This document shows, piece by piece, positions 1-6,184 of a DNA stretch of 7,420 nucleotides (the first letter of the stretch is position 1; every line of letters begins with the position of its first letter). Origin of the DNA: CAZMUQ01 sp964569845 (GTDB lineage: Archaea; Thermoproteota; Bathyarchaeia; Hecatellales; Hecatellaceae); assembly GCA_964569845.1 (NCBI GenBank), contig CAZMUQ010000046.1:1-7420 (forward strand). The letters run 5' to 3'. A program made the position numbers and the translations under genes. Below the pieces are notes generated by a model that saw only the letters and a list, made by a program, of their open reading frames with translations, searched no databases and was not told where the DNA came from.

Positions 1-2
1 AC

Positions 3-539
3 CTTGAAACAATAGTTTTAAAATGTGCTCAAATACTTAAAAAGAAGGGAAAATACGTGCCTGACTTGGTTATGGCTGGAGGCTTTATAGAGGAAACCCA
101 AATCTACAAGGCTATAGCTCTTAGCAACTTTGGTGACGGCCCTCTTGTTAAAGGTGTTGTTATGGGTAGAGCACCATTAACTGCAGTTATGAAAGCAAAC
201 TACTTTGTAGAATTAGCTGAAAAAGGTAGACTGCCTGCAAGCTTTGCTAAAGATTATGGCGACACGCCTGAAAAGTTTTTCCGTTGTATCACAGACTTAA
301 AAGCCAAACTTGGTGAAAGATTTAAGGAGGTACCTTGGGGTGCTGTTGGTTTGTACAGTTACCTCTATGACAAAATTGGTGTAAGCCTTCAGCAACTTTT
401 GGCTGGTTCAAGAAAATTTAAATTAAACCTGATAAGCAGAAAAGACCTTGTAGCCTTAACAGAGAGAGCATCAAAAGTTACAGGAATTCCTATGCCTCAT
501 GAAAGCGACATAGAAGTTATAGAAGAAATACTCAGCTAA
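3..539 (+). CDS. Glutamate-synthase-like FMN-binding protein, C-terminal part (5' end outside window)
   Basis: The frame is open from the left edge to a TAA at 537-539, giving 178 visible residues; the GTG at 57 is internal, because related sequence continues upstream of it. The visible part matches the end of the GltS-like FMN-binding barrel found in archaeal 'glutamate synthase-related' proteins: a 'DLVMAGGF' strand and turn that normally helps hold the FMN phosphate, then 'VVMGRAPLTAVMKA', 'KLGERFKEVPWGAVGLYSYL' and 'LLAGSRKFKLNL'. Canonical glutamate synthase has a clustered set of cysteines for a 3Fe-4S centre in this region. Here only isolated cysteines are visible, so electron transfer may differ, and true glutamate synthesis (glutamine + 2-oxoglutarate) is not certain. 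The protein is probably cytosolic. Nothing downstream is close enough to be in its operon. The family assignment is fairly secure; the exact reaction is not. Confidence 0.8.
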   Translation, partial: LETIVLKCAQILKKKGKYVPDLVMAGGFIEETQIYKAIALSNFGDGPLVKGVVMGRAPLTAVMKANYFVELAEKGRLPASFAKDYGDTPEKFFRCITDLKAKLGERFKEVPWGAVGLYSYLYDKIGVSLQQLLAGSRKFKLNLISRKDLVALTERASKVTGIPMPHESDIEVIEEILS

Positions 540-728
540 TGGTATTCTAAGAACAACATACTATTAAAGACTATTGATACTATTTTGCAGACTACGGGAT
601 TGTAGGGTAATTACAAACTATACTATACAAGTCTAGATTGATGTTTATGCGATATTAACTAAGTAAGGTTAGCTTTTTGAGAGGTCATGATTTTTTTACT
701 CTTACCATGTCACGTAACATTAGGGTAT

Positions 729-740
729 GCTTTATAAAGC
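729..740 (+). promoter_or_regulatory. Palindromic TATA-like element
   Basis: GCTTTATAAAGC is a perfect 12-base palindrome containing an archaeal-like TATA core. Transcription would be expected to start about 25 bases from the core, near 757-762 on the plus strand, right at a possible GTG start (761). It could equally fire on the minus strand, where no gene follows. The assignment is tentative because AT-rich DNA gives such matches by chance. Confidence 0.25.
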
Positions 741-760
741 AAAGTTCTTAGAGGAGAAAG

Positions 761-853
761 GTGTTAATAGTTGTTATGATGGCATATTTTTTCATAAACA
801 TTTTAGCCTTATATACCATACATATTAGCTTTAGAGCTTCCTTTTACAATTAA
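761..853 (+). CDS. Possible 30-residue single-pass membrane peptide
   Basis: The frame starts with GTG at 761 and ends with TAA at 851-853. A GAGGA ribosome-binding-like motif (751-755) lies five bases upstream, and a palindromic TATA-like box lies at 729-740. ATG codons at 776 and 779 are in frame. Residues 2-21 or so are strongly hydrophobic (LIVVMMAYFF followed by INILALYTIHI), enough for one membrane helix, with a short polar tail (SFRASFYN). No family is recognised. T-rich DNA often translates into hydrophobic residues by chance, and the TATA and the ribosome-binding motif imply slightly different modes of initiation, so this is only a candidate. Confidence 0.18.
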   Translation: MLIVVMMAYFFINILALYTIHISFRASFYN

Positions 854-908
854 AAACTGTAATCTCACGCGAAAACTATGCTAAAAGATAGCTTAAGTAG
901 GGTGGTGT

Positions 909-1997
909 ATGTTGATGCGTATTGCTGTAATTTTCCACATGCCAGAAATATTTGATACTGGTTGGGCTGATAAAATCCTTAATGTTTTAAGGGATAAAAA
1001 TTTTGAAGTTTTAGCTTTAACCTATGGTACGATGAGTAGAACAGCTTTAACTGATAACTTTATGGAAGATAAGGTTAAATATGAGGAAAGAAAACCTTCT
1101 CAATTTTTACCTGAAATTTCAAGCAAAGTTAATGCAATAATTATAGCTACTCATGCATTTTCGCCTAAAAAAAGTCATGCAAACTGTTGGCATTTAATTA
1201 GAAACTTAAACCTAGAAAACGTTGTTGAGGTGGAAACAAATAGCGGTATTGTAGTAGCTTGGAGCTGTAAGCTTAATGATTTAGCTAAGCTACTTTCTGA
1301 AAGTTTAGGGTTAAAATTTAAGAAGCCTCCAAAATTTCCTCATCAAATAATTTGGAGCAAAGATGGAAAAAAGTTTCGCCGTATTTTAGGGGTTGATATT
1401 GGAGATTATGTGATGGTTAATAAGATAATAGTTGGTGAAGCAGTATCAGAAGATGTTATAATTGTTGAGGAGAATGGTTTTATCACGGATGTTTTAGGTG
1501 TAAAACTTAAAAAGAATAGTCTTAGCAGGCTAGCTAAACTTGGAAAAGTAAGCATTGAAAAAGTAAGTGTTGATGCTAGAAGAAATTTAAGATTTACTTA
1601 CAAAACTCCAAGACTTATCGATGTACAAGCAACAAGAAGAGGTGTTTTCTTCTTAAACCATAATGCTTACGAAGTTTACAATTTTGCGCCTAAAGCTGAA
1701 GGTGTAGTTGTTATTGGTGATGATACAACTACAATTGTTATGGATATTTTATATAGGTTTCAAACACCAGTTTTAGGCATTATTGATGGAGATTCTGACA
1801 AACTTTTAGAAAATATTGCCATACCAAAAAACTCTGCAATAATTATGGTTAAAGATGATGATACCGCTGGTGAAAAAATTTTCAAAGAAGTATTTGGTGG
1901 AGAGAACGCAGTCTTAAAAAGTTTTAACTATGTAAAAAGTGAAGTTATTAAAAAACTCTCTAATCTTAACTTAATCTTAAATGTTAGAGAATTTTAA
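909..1997 (+). CDS. DUF2117-like archaeal protein of unknown function
   Basis: This is a 362-residue protein, likely soluble, with no signal peptide or membrane span. The N-terminal part begins with a Rossmann-like strand (RIAVIFHMPEIFDTG) and has a second strand at about residues 74-81 (VNAIIIATHAF). The C-terminal half carries 'VVVIGDDTTTIVMDILYRF' (about 266-284) followed by 'GIIDGDSDKL' (290-299), acidic signatures that I associate with the archaeal DUF2117/COG4031-type proteins known mainly from methanogens. The acidic DGD patch could bind metal or phosphate, but no reaction is established. A GGTGGT ribosome-binding motif at 901-906 sits too close to ATG 909 (2 bases) and at a better distance from ATG 915 (8 bases), so translation probably starts at 915 with MRIAVIF. 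The gene stands alone, with a 369-base gap before it and an inverted repeat just after it. The family name is from memory; the function is unknown. Confidence 0.7.
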   Translation: MLMRIAVIFHMPEIFDTGWADKILNVLRDKNFEVLALTYGTMSRTALTDNFMEDKVKYEERKPSQFLPEISSKVNAIIIATHAFSPKKSHANCWHLIRNLNLENVVEVETNSGIVVAWSCKLNDLAKLLSESLGLKFKKPPKFPHQIIWSKDGKKFRRILGVDIGDYVMVNKIIVGEAVSEDVIIVEENGFITDVLGVKLKKNSLSRLAKLGKVSIEKVSVDARRNLRFTYKTPRLIDVQATRRGVFFLNHNAYEVYNFAPKAEGVVVIGDDTTTIVMDILYRFQTPVLGIIDGDSDKLLENIAIPKNSAIIMVKDDDTAGEKIFKEVFGGENAVLKSFNYVKSEVIKKLSNLNLILNVREF

Positions 1998-2013
1998 AGA
2001 ACTTTAATTCAAA

Positions 2014-2046
2014 TTTGCTAAACACTTTTATTCATTGTTTAGCAAA
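2014..2046. repeat. 10-bp perfect inverted repeat (possible terminator or RNA hairpin)
   Basis: TTTGCTAAAC at 2014-2023 is the exact reverse complement of GTTTAGCAAA at 2037-2046, with a 13-base AT-rich loop. It begins 16 bases after the stop of the DUF2117-like gene. On the plus strand it is followed by A rather than T residues, so it is not a classic intrinsic terminator there; the minus-strand reading has Ts after the stem. It lies 35 bases before the assembly gap. Confidence 0.45.
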
Positions 2047-2080
2047 AATCTTCACCATTGCTTAAGTCAATTAAATATGT

Positions 2081-2180
2081 NNNNNNNNNNNNNNNNNNNN
2101 NNNNNNNNNNNNNNNNNNNNNNNNNNNNNNNNNNNNNNNNNNNNNNNNNNNNNNNNNNNNNNNNNNNNNNNNNNNNNNNN
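2081..2180. other. Assembly gap (100 N)
   Basis: The run is exactly 100 undetermined bases, a conventional placeholder for a gap of unknown size. Distances between the DUF2117-like gene and the winged-helix gene are therefore not reliable, and additional sequence or a repeat could be missing. Frames that read through it are not interpretable. Confidence 0.98.
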
Positions 2181-2220
2181 ATTCTGTAATATCCCCAATA
2201 TCTTCCTTTCACCCCTATGT

Positions 2221-2255
2221 TTTAAGAAAAACAATATTACTAGATGTTTCTTAAA
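2221..2255. promoter_or_regulatory. 9-bp dyad upstream of the winged-helix gene (possible operator)
   Basis: TTTAAGAAA (2221-2229) and TTTCTTAAA (2247-2255) are perfect inverted copies separated by 17 bases, with centres 26 bases apart. The right arm ends 10 bases before the ATG at 2266, so the dyad spans the expected core promoter region of this gene (the AATATTA-like stretch at about 2233-2239 lies between the arms). Two half-sites around a promoter suggest binding by a dimeric regulator, possibly the winged-helix protein itself. AT-rich sequence raises the chance-match rate. Confidence 0.35.
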
Positions 2256-2265
2256 CCTTATATTT

Positions 2266-2697
2266 ATGGAGCTTGAAAGGATTGCTGAAAAAATTAAAGA
2301 GTTAGAGTTAAAAATCGAAAATTTGGAGTGTAGATTAGATTCTTTAGAAAAAGTTGTTAGAAAAGATGAAATTAGAGTTAGTATTGAGGTTCCAAGAATA
2401 ATTTTGGAGAAAAAACCTTTAGACATAAGAATTAGCGAGGATGAACTTTTAGGAAGAATTATCATGCTTGCTAAGGAAGGGTTTTTTGATGAAGAAAAAA
2501 CGGCTGGTGATGTTGCTAATGAGCTTATGCGTAGATGTTGGCATCCAAAAGATTTACAGCATGTAAGACCAATATTAGAGCAGTTAACAGCTATAGGGGT
2601 TTTAGAAAGAAGTAAGAAAAAAAGGAAAAAGGGGAAAGGTGTGAAATGGGTATATAGGAAAAAAGATATAAAAATTTTTGAACAAAGCTTAGGGTAA
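2266..2697 (+). CDS. Small coiled-coil plus winged-helix protein, possible DNA-binding regulator
   Basis: The protein is 143 residues long from ATG 2266, which follows AT-rich promoter-like DNA with almost no leader, so the mRNA may be leaderless. The frame also stays open upstream through the N gap, but that part has no protein-like character. Residues about 2-33 form a heptad-rich helix (IAEKIKELELKIENLECRLDS), a likely dimerising coiled coil. Residues about 57-132 look like a winged helix: helices around LLGRIIMLAKEGFF and TAGDVANELMRR, a candidate recognition helix at HPKDLQHVRPILEQL, then a basic KKKRKKGKG hairpin leading to KWVYRKK as the wing. The lysine-rich wing fits nucleic-acid binding. 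I do not recognise a named family. Its end overlaps the end of the convergent phosphatase gene by 9 bp. A dyad directly upstream hints at autoregulation (inference). It could instead be an adaptor within a larger complex. Confidence 0.7.
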   Translation: MELERIAEKIKELELKIENLECRLDSLEKVVRKDEIRVSIEVPRIILEKKPLDIRISEDELLGRIIMLAKEGFFDEEKTAGDVANELMRRCWHPKDLQHVRPILEQLTAIGVLERSKKKRKKGKGVKWVYRKKDIKIFEQSLG

Positions 2698-3468
2698 AAC
2701 TAAAAGTTTTTGCAGAAATTTTTGAACTTCACTAATGTTTTTAACATAATACTCAGCTAAGGAATTTCTTCTTTTACCTACAACGATGGTTAAACCTTTA
2801 CCTCTAAAAACTTTAAACACGTTTTCATCAGTTTTATCATCACCAAAATAAATGGGTGTAAAATTAGAACCATGTTTTTTCAGCAAAAATAATGCTGCAC
2901 TACCTTTATCCCATTCCACTTGTGGAAGAACTTCAAAAACTTTTTTACCCCTTAAAAGCTTTAAGCTTTCATATCTAGCCTGAATTTTAAAAATGCTCTT
3001 AAATATAAAGGGTAAATTCTTCTTGGGTGTTAAACGATAATGAATAGCAATAGATAAACCTTTATTTTCAATTAAAACCCCACTAATCTTCCCTAAATCT
3101 TTAGCTATTTCTCCGCGTAACTTTACAAGTAAAGGTTTAAATTTAGCTGCATCTTTATGAGTAAAATTTAACCTTGGTCCTCTAATCTCTAATCCATGAA
3201 CCCCAACGTAATATAATCCACTTAAACTAACCAATTTTTTAAGCTGTTTTATACTTCGCCCACTAATAATAGCAACTTTAAACTTTTCCTTATTTAAAAC
3301 AATCTTTTTAAGAATTTTTCTTGTTTTAGGTTTAAGTACAGCCAATTCAGGCTTTTTAACTATAGGTGTGATTGTTCCATCATAATCTAGCATTAAAAAA
3401 ATTTTTGAAGTTCTTCTTAAGTTTGCTTCAATTTTAAACCAATGATCGTAAAGGTATTTTGGGGACAT
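2689..3468 (-). CDS. otsB: Trehalose-6-phosphate phosphatase (HAD superfamily)
   Basis: This 259-residue HAD phosphatase, about the usual length for OtsB, dephosphorylates trehalose-6-phosphate to trehalose in the cytosol and needs Mg2+. The HAD signatures are complete: motif I LDYDGTITP (27-35; nucleophile D28, acid/base D30), motif II IISGRS (67-72; S69), motif III lysine K188 in EWDKGSAA, and motif IV FGDDKTDENVF (208-218; D210, D211, D214). Family-typical cap-region elements are also present: YVGVHGLEI (87-95), then a cap from about residue 100 to 180. It starts at ATG 3468 after a TATA-like box (3502-3509) and a short leader without a ribosome-binding site. It is divergent from the GT4 gene at 3584, which would make its substrate, and overlaps the winged-helix gene tail to tail. 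Glucosylglycerate- or mannosyl-3-phosphoglycerate phosphatases are related alternatives, but the motif set and the neighbours favour trehalose. Confidence 0.88.
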   Translation of the reverse strand: MSPKYLYDHWFKIEANLRRTSKIFLMLDYDGTITPIVKKPELAVLKPKTRKILKKIVLNKEKFKVAIISGRSIKQLKKLVSLSGLYYVGVHGLEIRGPRLNFTHKDAAKFKPLLVKLRGEIAKDLGKISGVLIENKGLSIAIHYRLTPKKNLPFIFKSIFKIQARYESLKLLRGKKVFEVLPQVEWDKGSAALFLLKKHGSNFTPIYFGDDKTDENVFKVFRGKGLTIVVGKRRNSLAEYYVKNISEVQKFLQKLLVLP

Positions 3469-3501
3469 AATTACAGTAAACTACTAAAGGAATCTCTTAC
3501 A

Positions 3502-3509
3502 TTTATAAT
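3502..3509 (-). promoter_or_regulatory. TATA-like box of the otsB promoter
   Basis: On the minus strand this reads TTATAAAT, centred about 37 bases before the otsB ATG, so transcription would begin about 10 bases before the start codon. That fits the short-leader style of archaeal genes. The divergent GT4 promoter lies about 35 bases away, so one bound regulator could affect both. Confidence 0.45.
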
Positions 3510-3540
3510 TTTAAGGTAGCTTTTTGCTAATTTTTTAGGA

Positions 3541-3549
3541 AAAATACTT
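3541..3549 (+). promoter_or_regulatory. TATA-like box of the GT4 glycosyltransferase promoter
   Basis: AAAATACTT at 3541-3549 predicts a transcription start near 3568-3572, just ahead of the GAGGA motif at 3576-3580 and the TTG start at 3584. This placement is one reason for preferring TTG 3584 over the out-of-frame ATG at 3555. Confidence 0.35.
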
Positions 3550-3583
3550 TACCCATGAATGAGAAATTTACTATTGAGGAAAC

Positions 3584-4942
3584 TTGCATCAAATTAACCT
3601 TTGTGTTAATACTCAAACACCTTTAATTAGGTTTAAATTAAATTATGAAGAATTGCTTGAGAAGTATGGTTATCTTAATGAACCTATAAATTTAGAAAAT
3701 CTTGAAAAAGGTGAAGACTACGATTTTACACCTGGTGGAGTTGCTATCATGGTTTACTCTATGCTTCGCAGATTTATGGTTGATGATTTTCTTTCCTCCG
3801 CAAAGTGGGTTTCTCTAAATCCAAATGCCCCTCCAGAAGTTTTGTATGATGGGATACACATCTACAATATTCAGCTACCTAGCGCTTACGTTCCACGCTA
3901 TACTAACTTTAAGGAGGAAATATGGCGAGAAATTCATGGATTAGGAAAGGCAAGTATGAAAACTGAGGAATATGAAGCTTATGCAAACTATAATTGGCTT
4001 TGTGCTCAAAAAATGTTAAACCTTCTACCAAATGTAGATATTTTTTGGATCCATGATTTTCAGCAGCTTCAAGTTGGAAGTATGATAGGTCCTTCAGCTC
4101 CTACTGTTTTTCGTTGGCATATACCTGTTAAACTTGATACTGTTTCTCCAAAGCTGAGAAATTTTATTATAAAAAGTATGGAAAGTTATGATGCAGTAAT
4201 TGTAAGTACAAAAAGAGACCTTGAAGGCTTAATTAATGCAGGCTATCATGGAAAAGCTTACCAGATATACCCTTATATTGATGTTGAAAAGTGGAATAAA
4301 GTTAGTGAATCAGAGTTAGATAAAACTTTGTCAAAATTTGATATTCATGTTGACGATGAAATTATTCTTGTTGTTGCAAGAATGGATGTTGTTAAGGGGC
4401 AGGATACTGCTATAGAGGCTTTTTCTATTGTTAAAAGGAAGAATCCAAATGTTAAACTTTTACTAGTTGGAGATGGAAGCTTTACAAGTAGCAGTTTAGG
4501 GCATAGTAAAGGGGAAAGTTGGAGAAGAGAGTTAATAGGATTAGCTAGAAGGCTCAGGGTAGATGATTCTGTAAAGTTTCTTGGTTATGTTAATGATGAA
4601 GAATTAAAATGTCTTTACACTAGAGCTGACATTGTTTTACTTCCATCAATTATGGAAGGTTTTGGTTTAACAGTTGTAGAAGCTTGGACCTACATGAAAC
4701 CTGTTATTGTAAGTAGAGGTGCAGGTGTTTCCGAGCTTGTAGTTGAAAATGTTAATGGTTTAACCCATGAACCTAAAAACTCCAAAGAACTTGCTGAGAA
4801 AATAACTTATCTTTTAAAACATAAGGATGAAGCCTTAAAAATGGGTGAAATAGGCTATGAAACATCTAAGCAATGTAGCATCTCAGCAGCTGCAATACGT
4901 TTAAAACTACTTTTTGAAGGTATTCTTGAAAACTATAAATAA
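3584..4942 (+). CDS. GT4-family glycosyltransferase, probable trehalose-6-phosphate synthase
   Basis: This 452-residue retaining GT-B enzyme is likely to transfer glucose from an NDP-glucose. Visible motifs: an N-terminal acceptor-domain loop DYDFTPGGVAIMV (45-57), WIHDFQQLQ (155-163), which recalls the HDY motif of trehalose-phosphate synthases, FRWHIP (176-181), then the donor domain with VVARMDVVKGQDTAIEAF (263-280), LLVGDG (293-298) and EGFGLTVVEAW (358-368), the GT4 E-x7-E signature (E358, E366). It is not a GT20 OtsA. A GT4 trehalose-6-phosphate synthase acting with a HAD phosphatase has been described in Sulfolobus acidocaldarius, and the divergent otsB next door supports the same role here. 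The start is TTG 3584: an in-frame TGA lies at 3575-3577, GAGGA precedes it, and no ATG or GTG follows nearby. The 3' end is 10 bases from the end of convergent treT. The acceptor is inferred, not proven. Confidence 0.8.
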   Translation: MHQINLCVNTQTPLIRFKLNYEELLEKYGYLNEPINLENLEKGEDYDFTPGGVAIMVYSMLRRFMVDDFLSSAKWVSLNPNAPPEVLYDGIHIYNIQLPSAYVPRYTNFKEEIWREIHGLGKASMKTEEYEAYANYNWLCAQKMLNLLPNVDIFWIHDFQQLQVGSMIGPSAPTVFRWHIPVKLDTVSPKLRNFIIKSMESYDAVIVSTKRDLEGLINAGYHGKAYQIYPYIDVEKWNKVSESELDKTLSKFDIHVDDEIILVVARMDVVKGQDTAIEAFSIVKRKNPNVKLLLVGDGSFTSSSLGHSKGESWRRELIGLARRLRVDDSVKFLGYVNDEELKCLYTRADIVLLPSIMEGFGLTVVEAWTYMKPVIVSRGAGVSELVVENVNGLTHEPKNSKELAEKITYLLKHKDEALKMGEIGYETSKQCSISAAAIRLKLLFEGILENYK

Positions 4943-4952
4943 CATTAAAAAT
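4943..4952. terminator. Minimal convergent intergenic spacer with a T-run on the minus strand
   Basis: Only 10 bases separate the stops of the two convergent glycosyltransferase genes. On the minus strand the treT stop is followed at once by five Ts (A4947-A4951 on the plus strand), a weak archaeal-style termination signal. Transcripts from the two sides may overlap here. Confidence 0.25.
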
Positions 4953-6179
4953 TTATCCTCCAACAAGTTCTATGTGTATCCTAAGATAATCTTTTAAGTC
5001 CTTAGTTATTAGGAAGTTTCTTCTTACATGCTCCATACCAGCTTGTCCTAGTTCTCTAGCAAGCCACTGTCTTCTAATTAGAAGAACGATTCTTTCAGCA
5101 GCCTCATCTAATGTATCTACAAGAAAACCTGTAACTCCATCAATCACCTGTAAAGGTATACCTCCAACCCTAGTTGCAACAACAGGTATTCCCTTCCATA
5201 AAGCTTCAGTAACAGCTAACCCAAAACCCTCCCTAATTGAAAGCTGTAAAGCTACATTAAAGGATCTCTGAAAAGCATTAACTTCAACATCACCAACACC
5301 ATCCAGATTTGTTAACACATAGATATCCCTAAACTTCTTAGCATAATTAACAGTTTTATTATACCAGTCTACTCCTTCAGGATCATCATGAGCAAAAGAA
5401 CCTATTAGTGTAAGCTGAATATCAGGTATTTTCTCCTTAACTTTTCGGTAAACATCTATAACCCCCAAAGGATTTTTCCAAGGATCAAAACGTGCAACTT
5501 GCCCTATAATTGGTCTATCTGGATCTAAACCAAATTTTTCAAGAATTTCTAAAATTTCTGTTTGGCGTAAAGGTTTATTTTTATTTGATAATGGATCTAT
5601 TGACGGATACCTAATAAAAATTTTAACTCCTCTAACATCATAAGGAACGTATGTTTCTCTTGAAAATACAAGTGCATCATATTTTTCAACAAAATACTTT
5701 AAGAAACTCCAAACCTGTTCGTTTGGGCTTGAAGTATCAATATGGCATCTCCAAACCCATTTTCCGCTTTTCCTGTAATTTATAAGGGGGAGAGGTTGAG
5801 GATCATGAATCATAACAACATCTCCATCGAGGTCAAGAAGCTCAGCATTTAAACTATTAACTTTAAGGTATGTATCTTGCATATCCTTAGTTAACTCAAT
5901 AGAGGTATCCCCTTGTAAAGCATTGTGAAGCTTTTTTGTTATAATAAAGAAGTCGGAATTTGCTTGTAAAACCTGCCATTTAGCATTTAAACCAACTGAC
6001 TGAGCTAAAGGTATAATACTTTTAAGAATTTCCGCAACTCCTCCTCCATATGGAGTTGCATTTACGTGTATAACCTTTGCACCTTTAACTCTTTCAGCTA
6101 ACTCAATTATACTTTTAACTTCATCTTTACCAACTATAGGTTCATAATCACTAACTTGCCTTGTAACTGGAGTTTTCAC
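4953..6179 (-). CDS. treT: Trehalose synthase, TreT-type GT4 glycosyltransferase
   Basis: This 408-residue GT-B enzyme of family GT4 matches archaeal and bacterial trehalose glycosyltransferring synthase, which joins NDP-glucose and glucose to make trehalose in one step (reversible in some species). Characteristic motifs: VIHVNATPYGGGVAEIL (36-52), MIHDPQPLPL (123-132), WRCHIDTSSPN (143-153), GQVARFDPWKNPLGV (226-240) and REGFGLAVTEALWKG (316-330), with the GT4 E-x7-E pair at E317 and E325, then VGGIPLQVIDGVTGFLV (338-354) in the donor site. The RFDPWKNP and HVN..YGGGVAE blocks set it apart from generic GT4 enzymes. It starts at GTG 6179, five bases after the stop of the CBS gene, so the two are probably co-transcribed and translationally coupled. 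No strong separate ribosome-binding site is visible. Trehalose phosphorylases of GT4 resemble it, so the exact donor (ADP-, UDP- or GDP-glucose) and direction remain open. Confidence 0.87.
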   Translation of the reverse strand: MKTPVTRQVSDYEPIVGKDEVKSIIELAERVKGAKVIHVNATPYGGGVAEILKSIIPLAQSVGLNAKWQVLQANSDFFIITKKLHNALQGDTSIELTKDMQDTYLKVNSLNAELLDLDGDVVMIHDPQPLPLINYRKSGKWVWRCHIDTSSPNEQVWSFLKYFVEKYDALVFSRETYVPYDVRGVKIFIRYPSIDPLSNKNKPLRQTEILEILEKFGLDPDRPIIGQVARFDPWKNPLGVIDVYRKVKEKIPDIQLTLIGSFAHDDPEGVDWYNKTVNYAKKFRDIYVLTNLDGVGDVEVNAFQRSFNVALQLSIREGFGLAVTEALWKGIPVVATRVGGIPLQVIDGVTGFLVDTLDEAAERIVLLIRRQWLARELGQAGMEHVRRNFLITKDLKDYLRIHIELVGG

Positions 6180-6184
6180 CTTAA

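Larger units (their letters stand above)
540..908. other. Intergenic region without a convincing gene
   Basis: These 369 bases hold no long reading frame. Visible elements are a 7-T run at 691-697 (a possible archaeal-type terminator for the upstream gene, but about 150 bases past its stop), a perfect 12-base palindrome at 729-740 that embeds a TATA-like core (TTTATAAA), a purine-rich ribosome-binding-like stretch at 751-760 before a 30-codon frame, and a second TATA-like sequence around 808-818. Either TATA-like sequence could serve the gene at 909/915, but the leader would then be long. I see no tRNA or known RNA here. Confidence 0.5.

Noticed and set aside
686..700. T-run terminator for the glutamate-synthase-like gene
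   Set aside because: The seven-T run is real but about 150 bases beyond the stop and isolated, so I did not list it as a terminator feature.
727..828. 33-codon frame starting ATG at 727
   Set aside because: The start codon sits against the TATA-like palindrome, has no ribosome-binding motif, and the product has no recognisable feature; the overlapping GTG frame at 761 is better supported, and even that is weak.
2035..2265. Upstream extension of the winged-helix gene through the gap
   Set aside because: The extension depends on unknown bases, has no protein-like composition, and the ATG at 2266 gives a compact coiled-coil start with promoter-like DNA just before it.
2067..2465. Open frame on the minus strand across the N gap
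   Set aside because: It runs through undetermined bases and lies opposite the winged-helix gene, with low-complexity Ser/Ile/Leu-rich translation; it is a shadow of the plus-strand gene.
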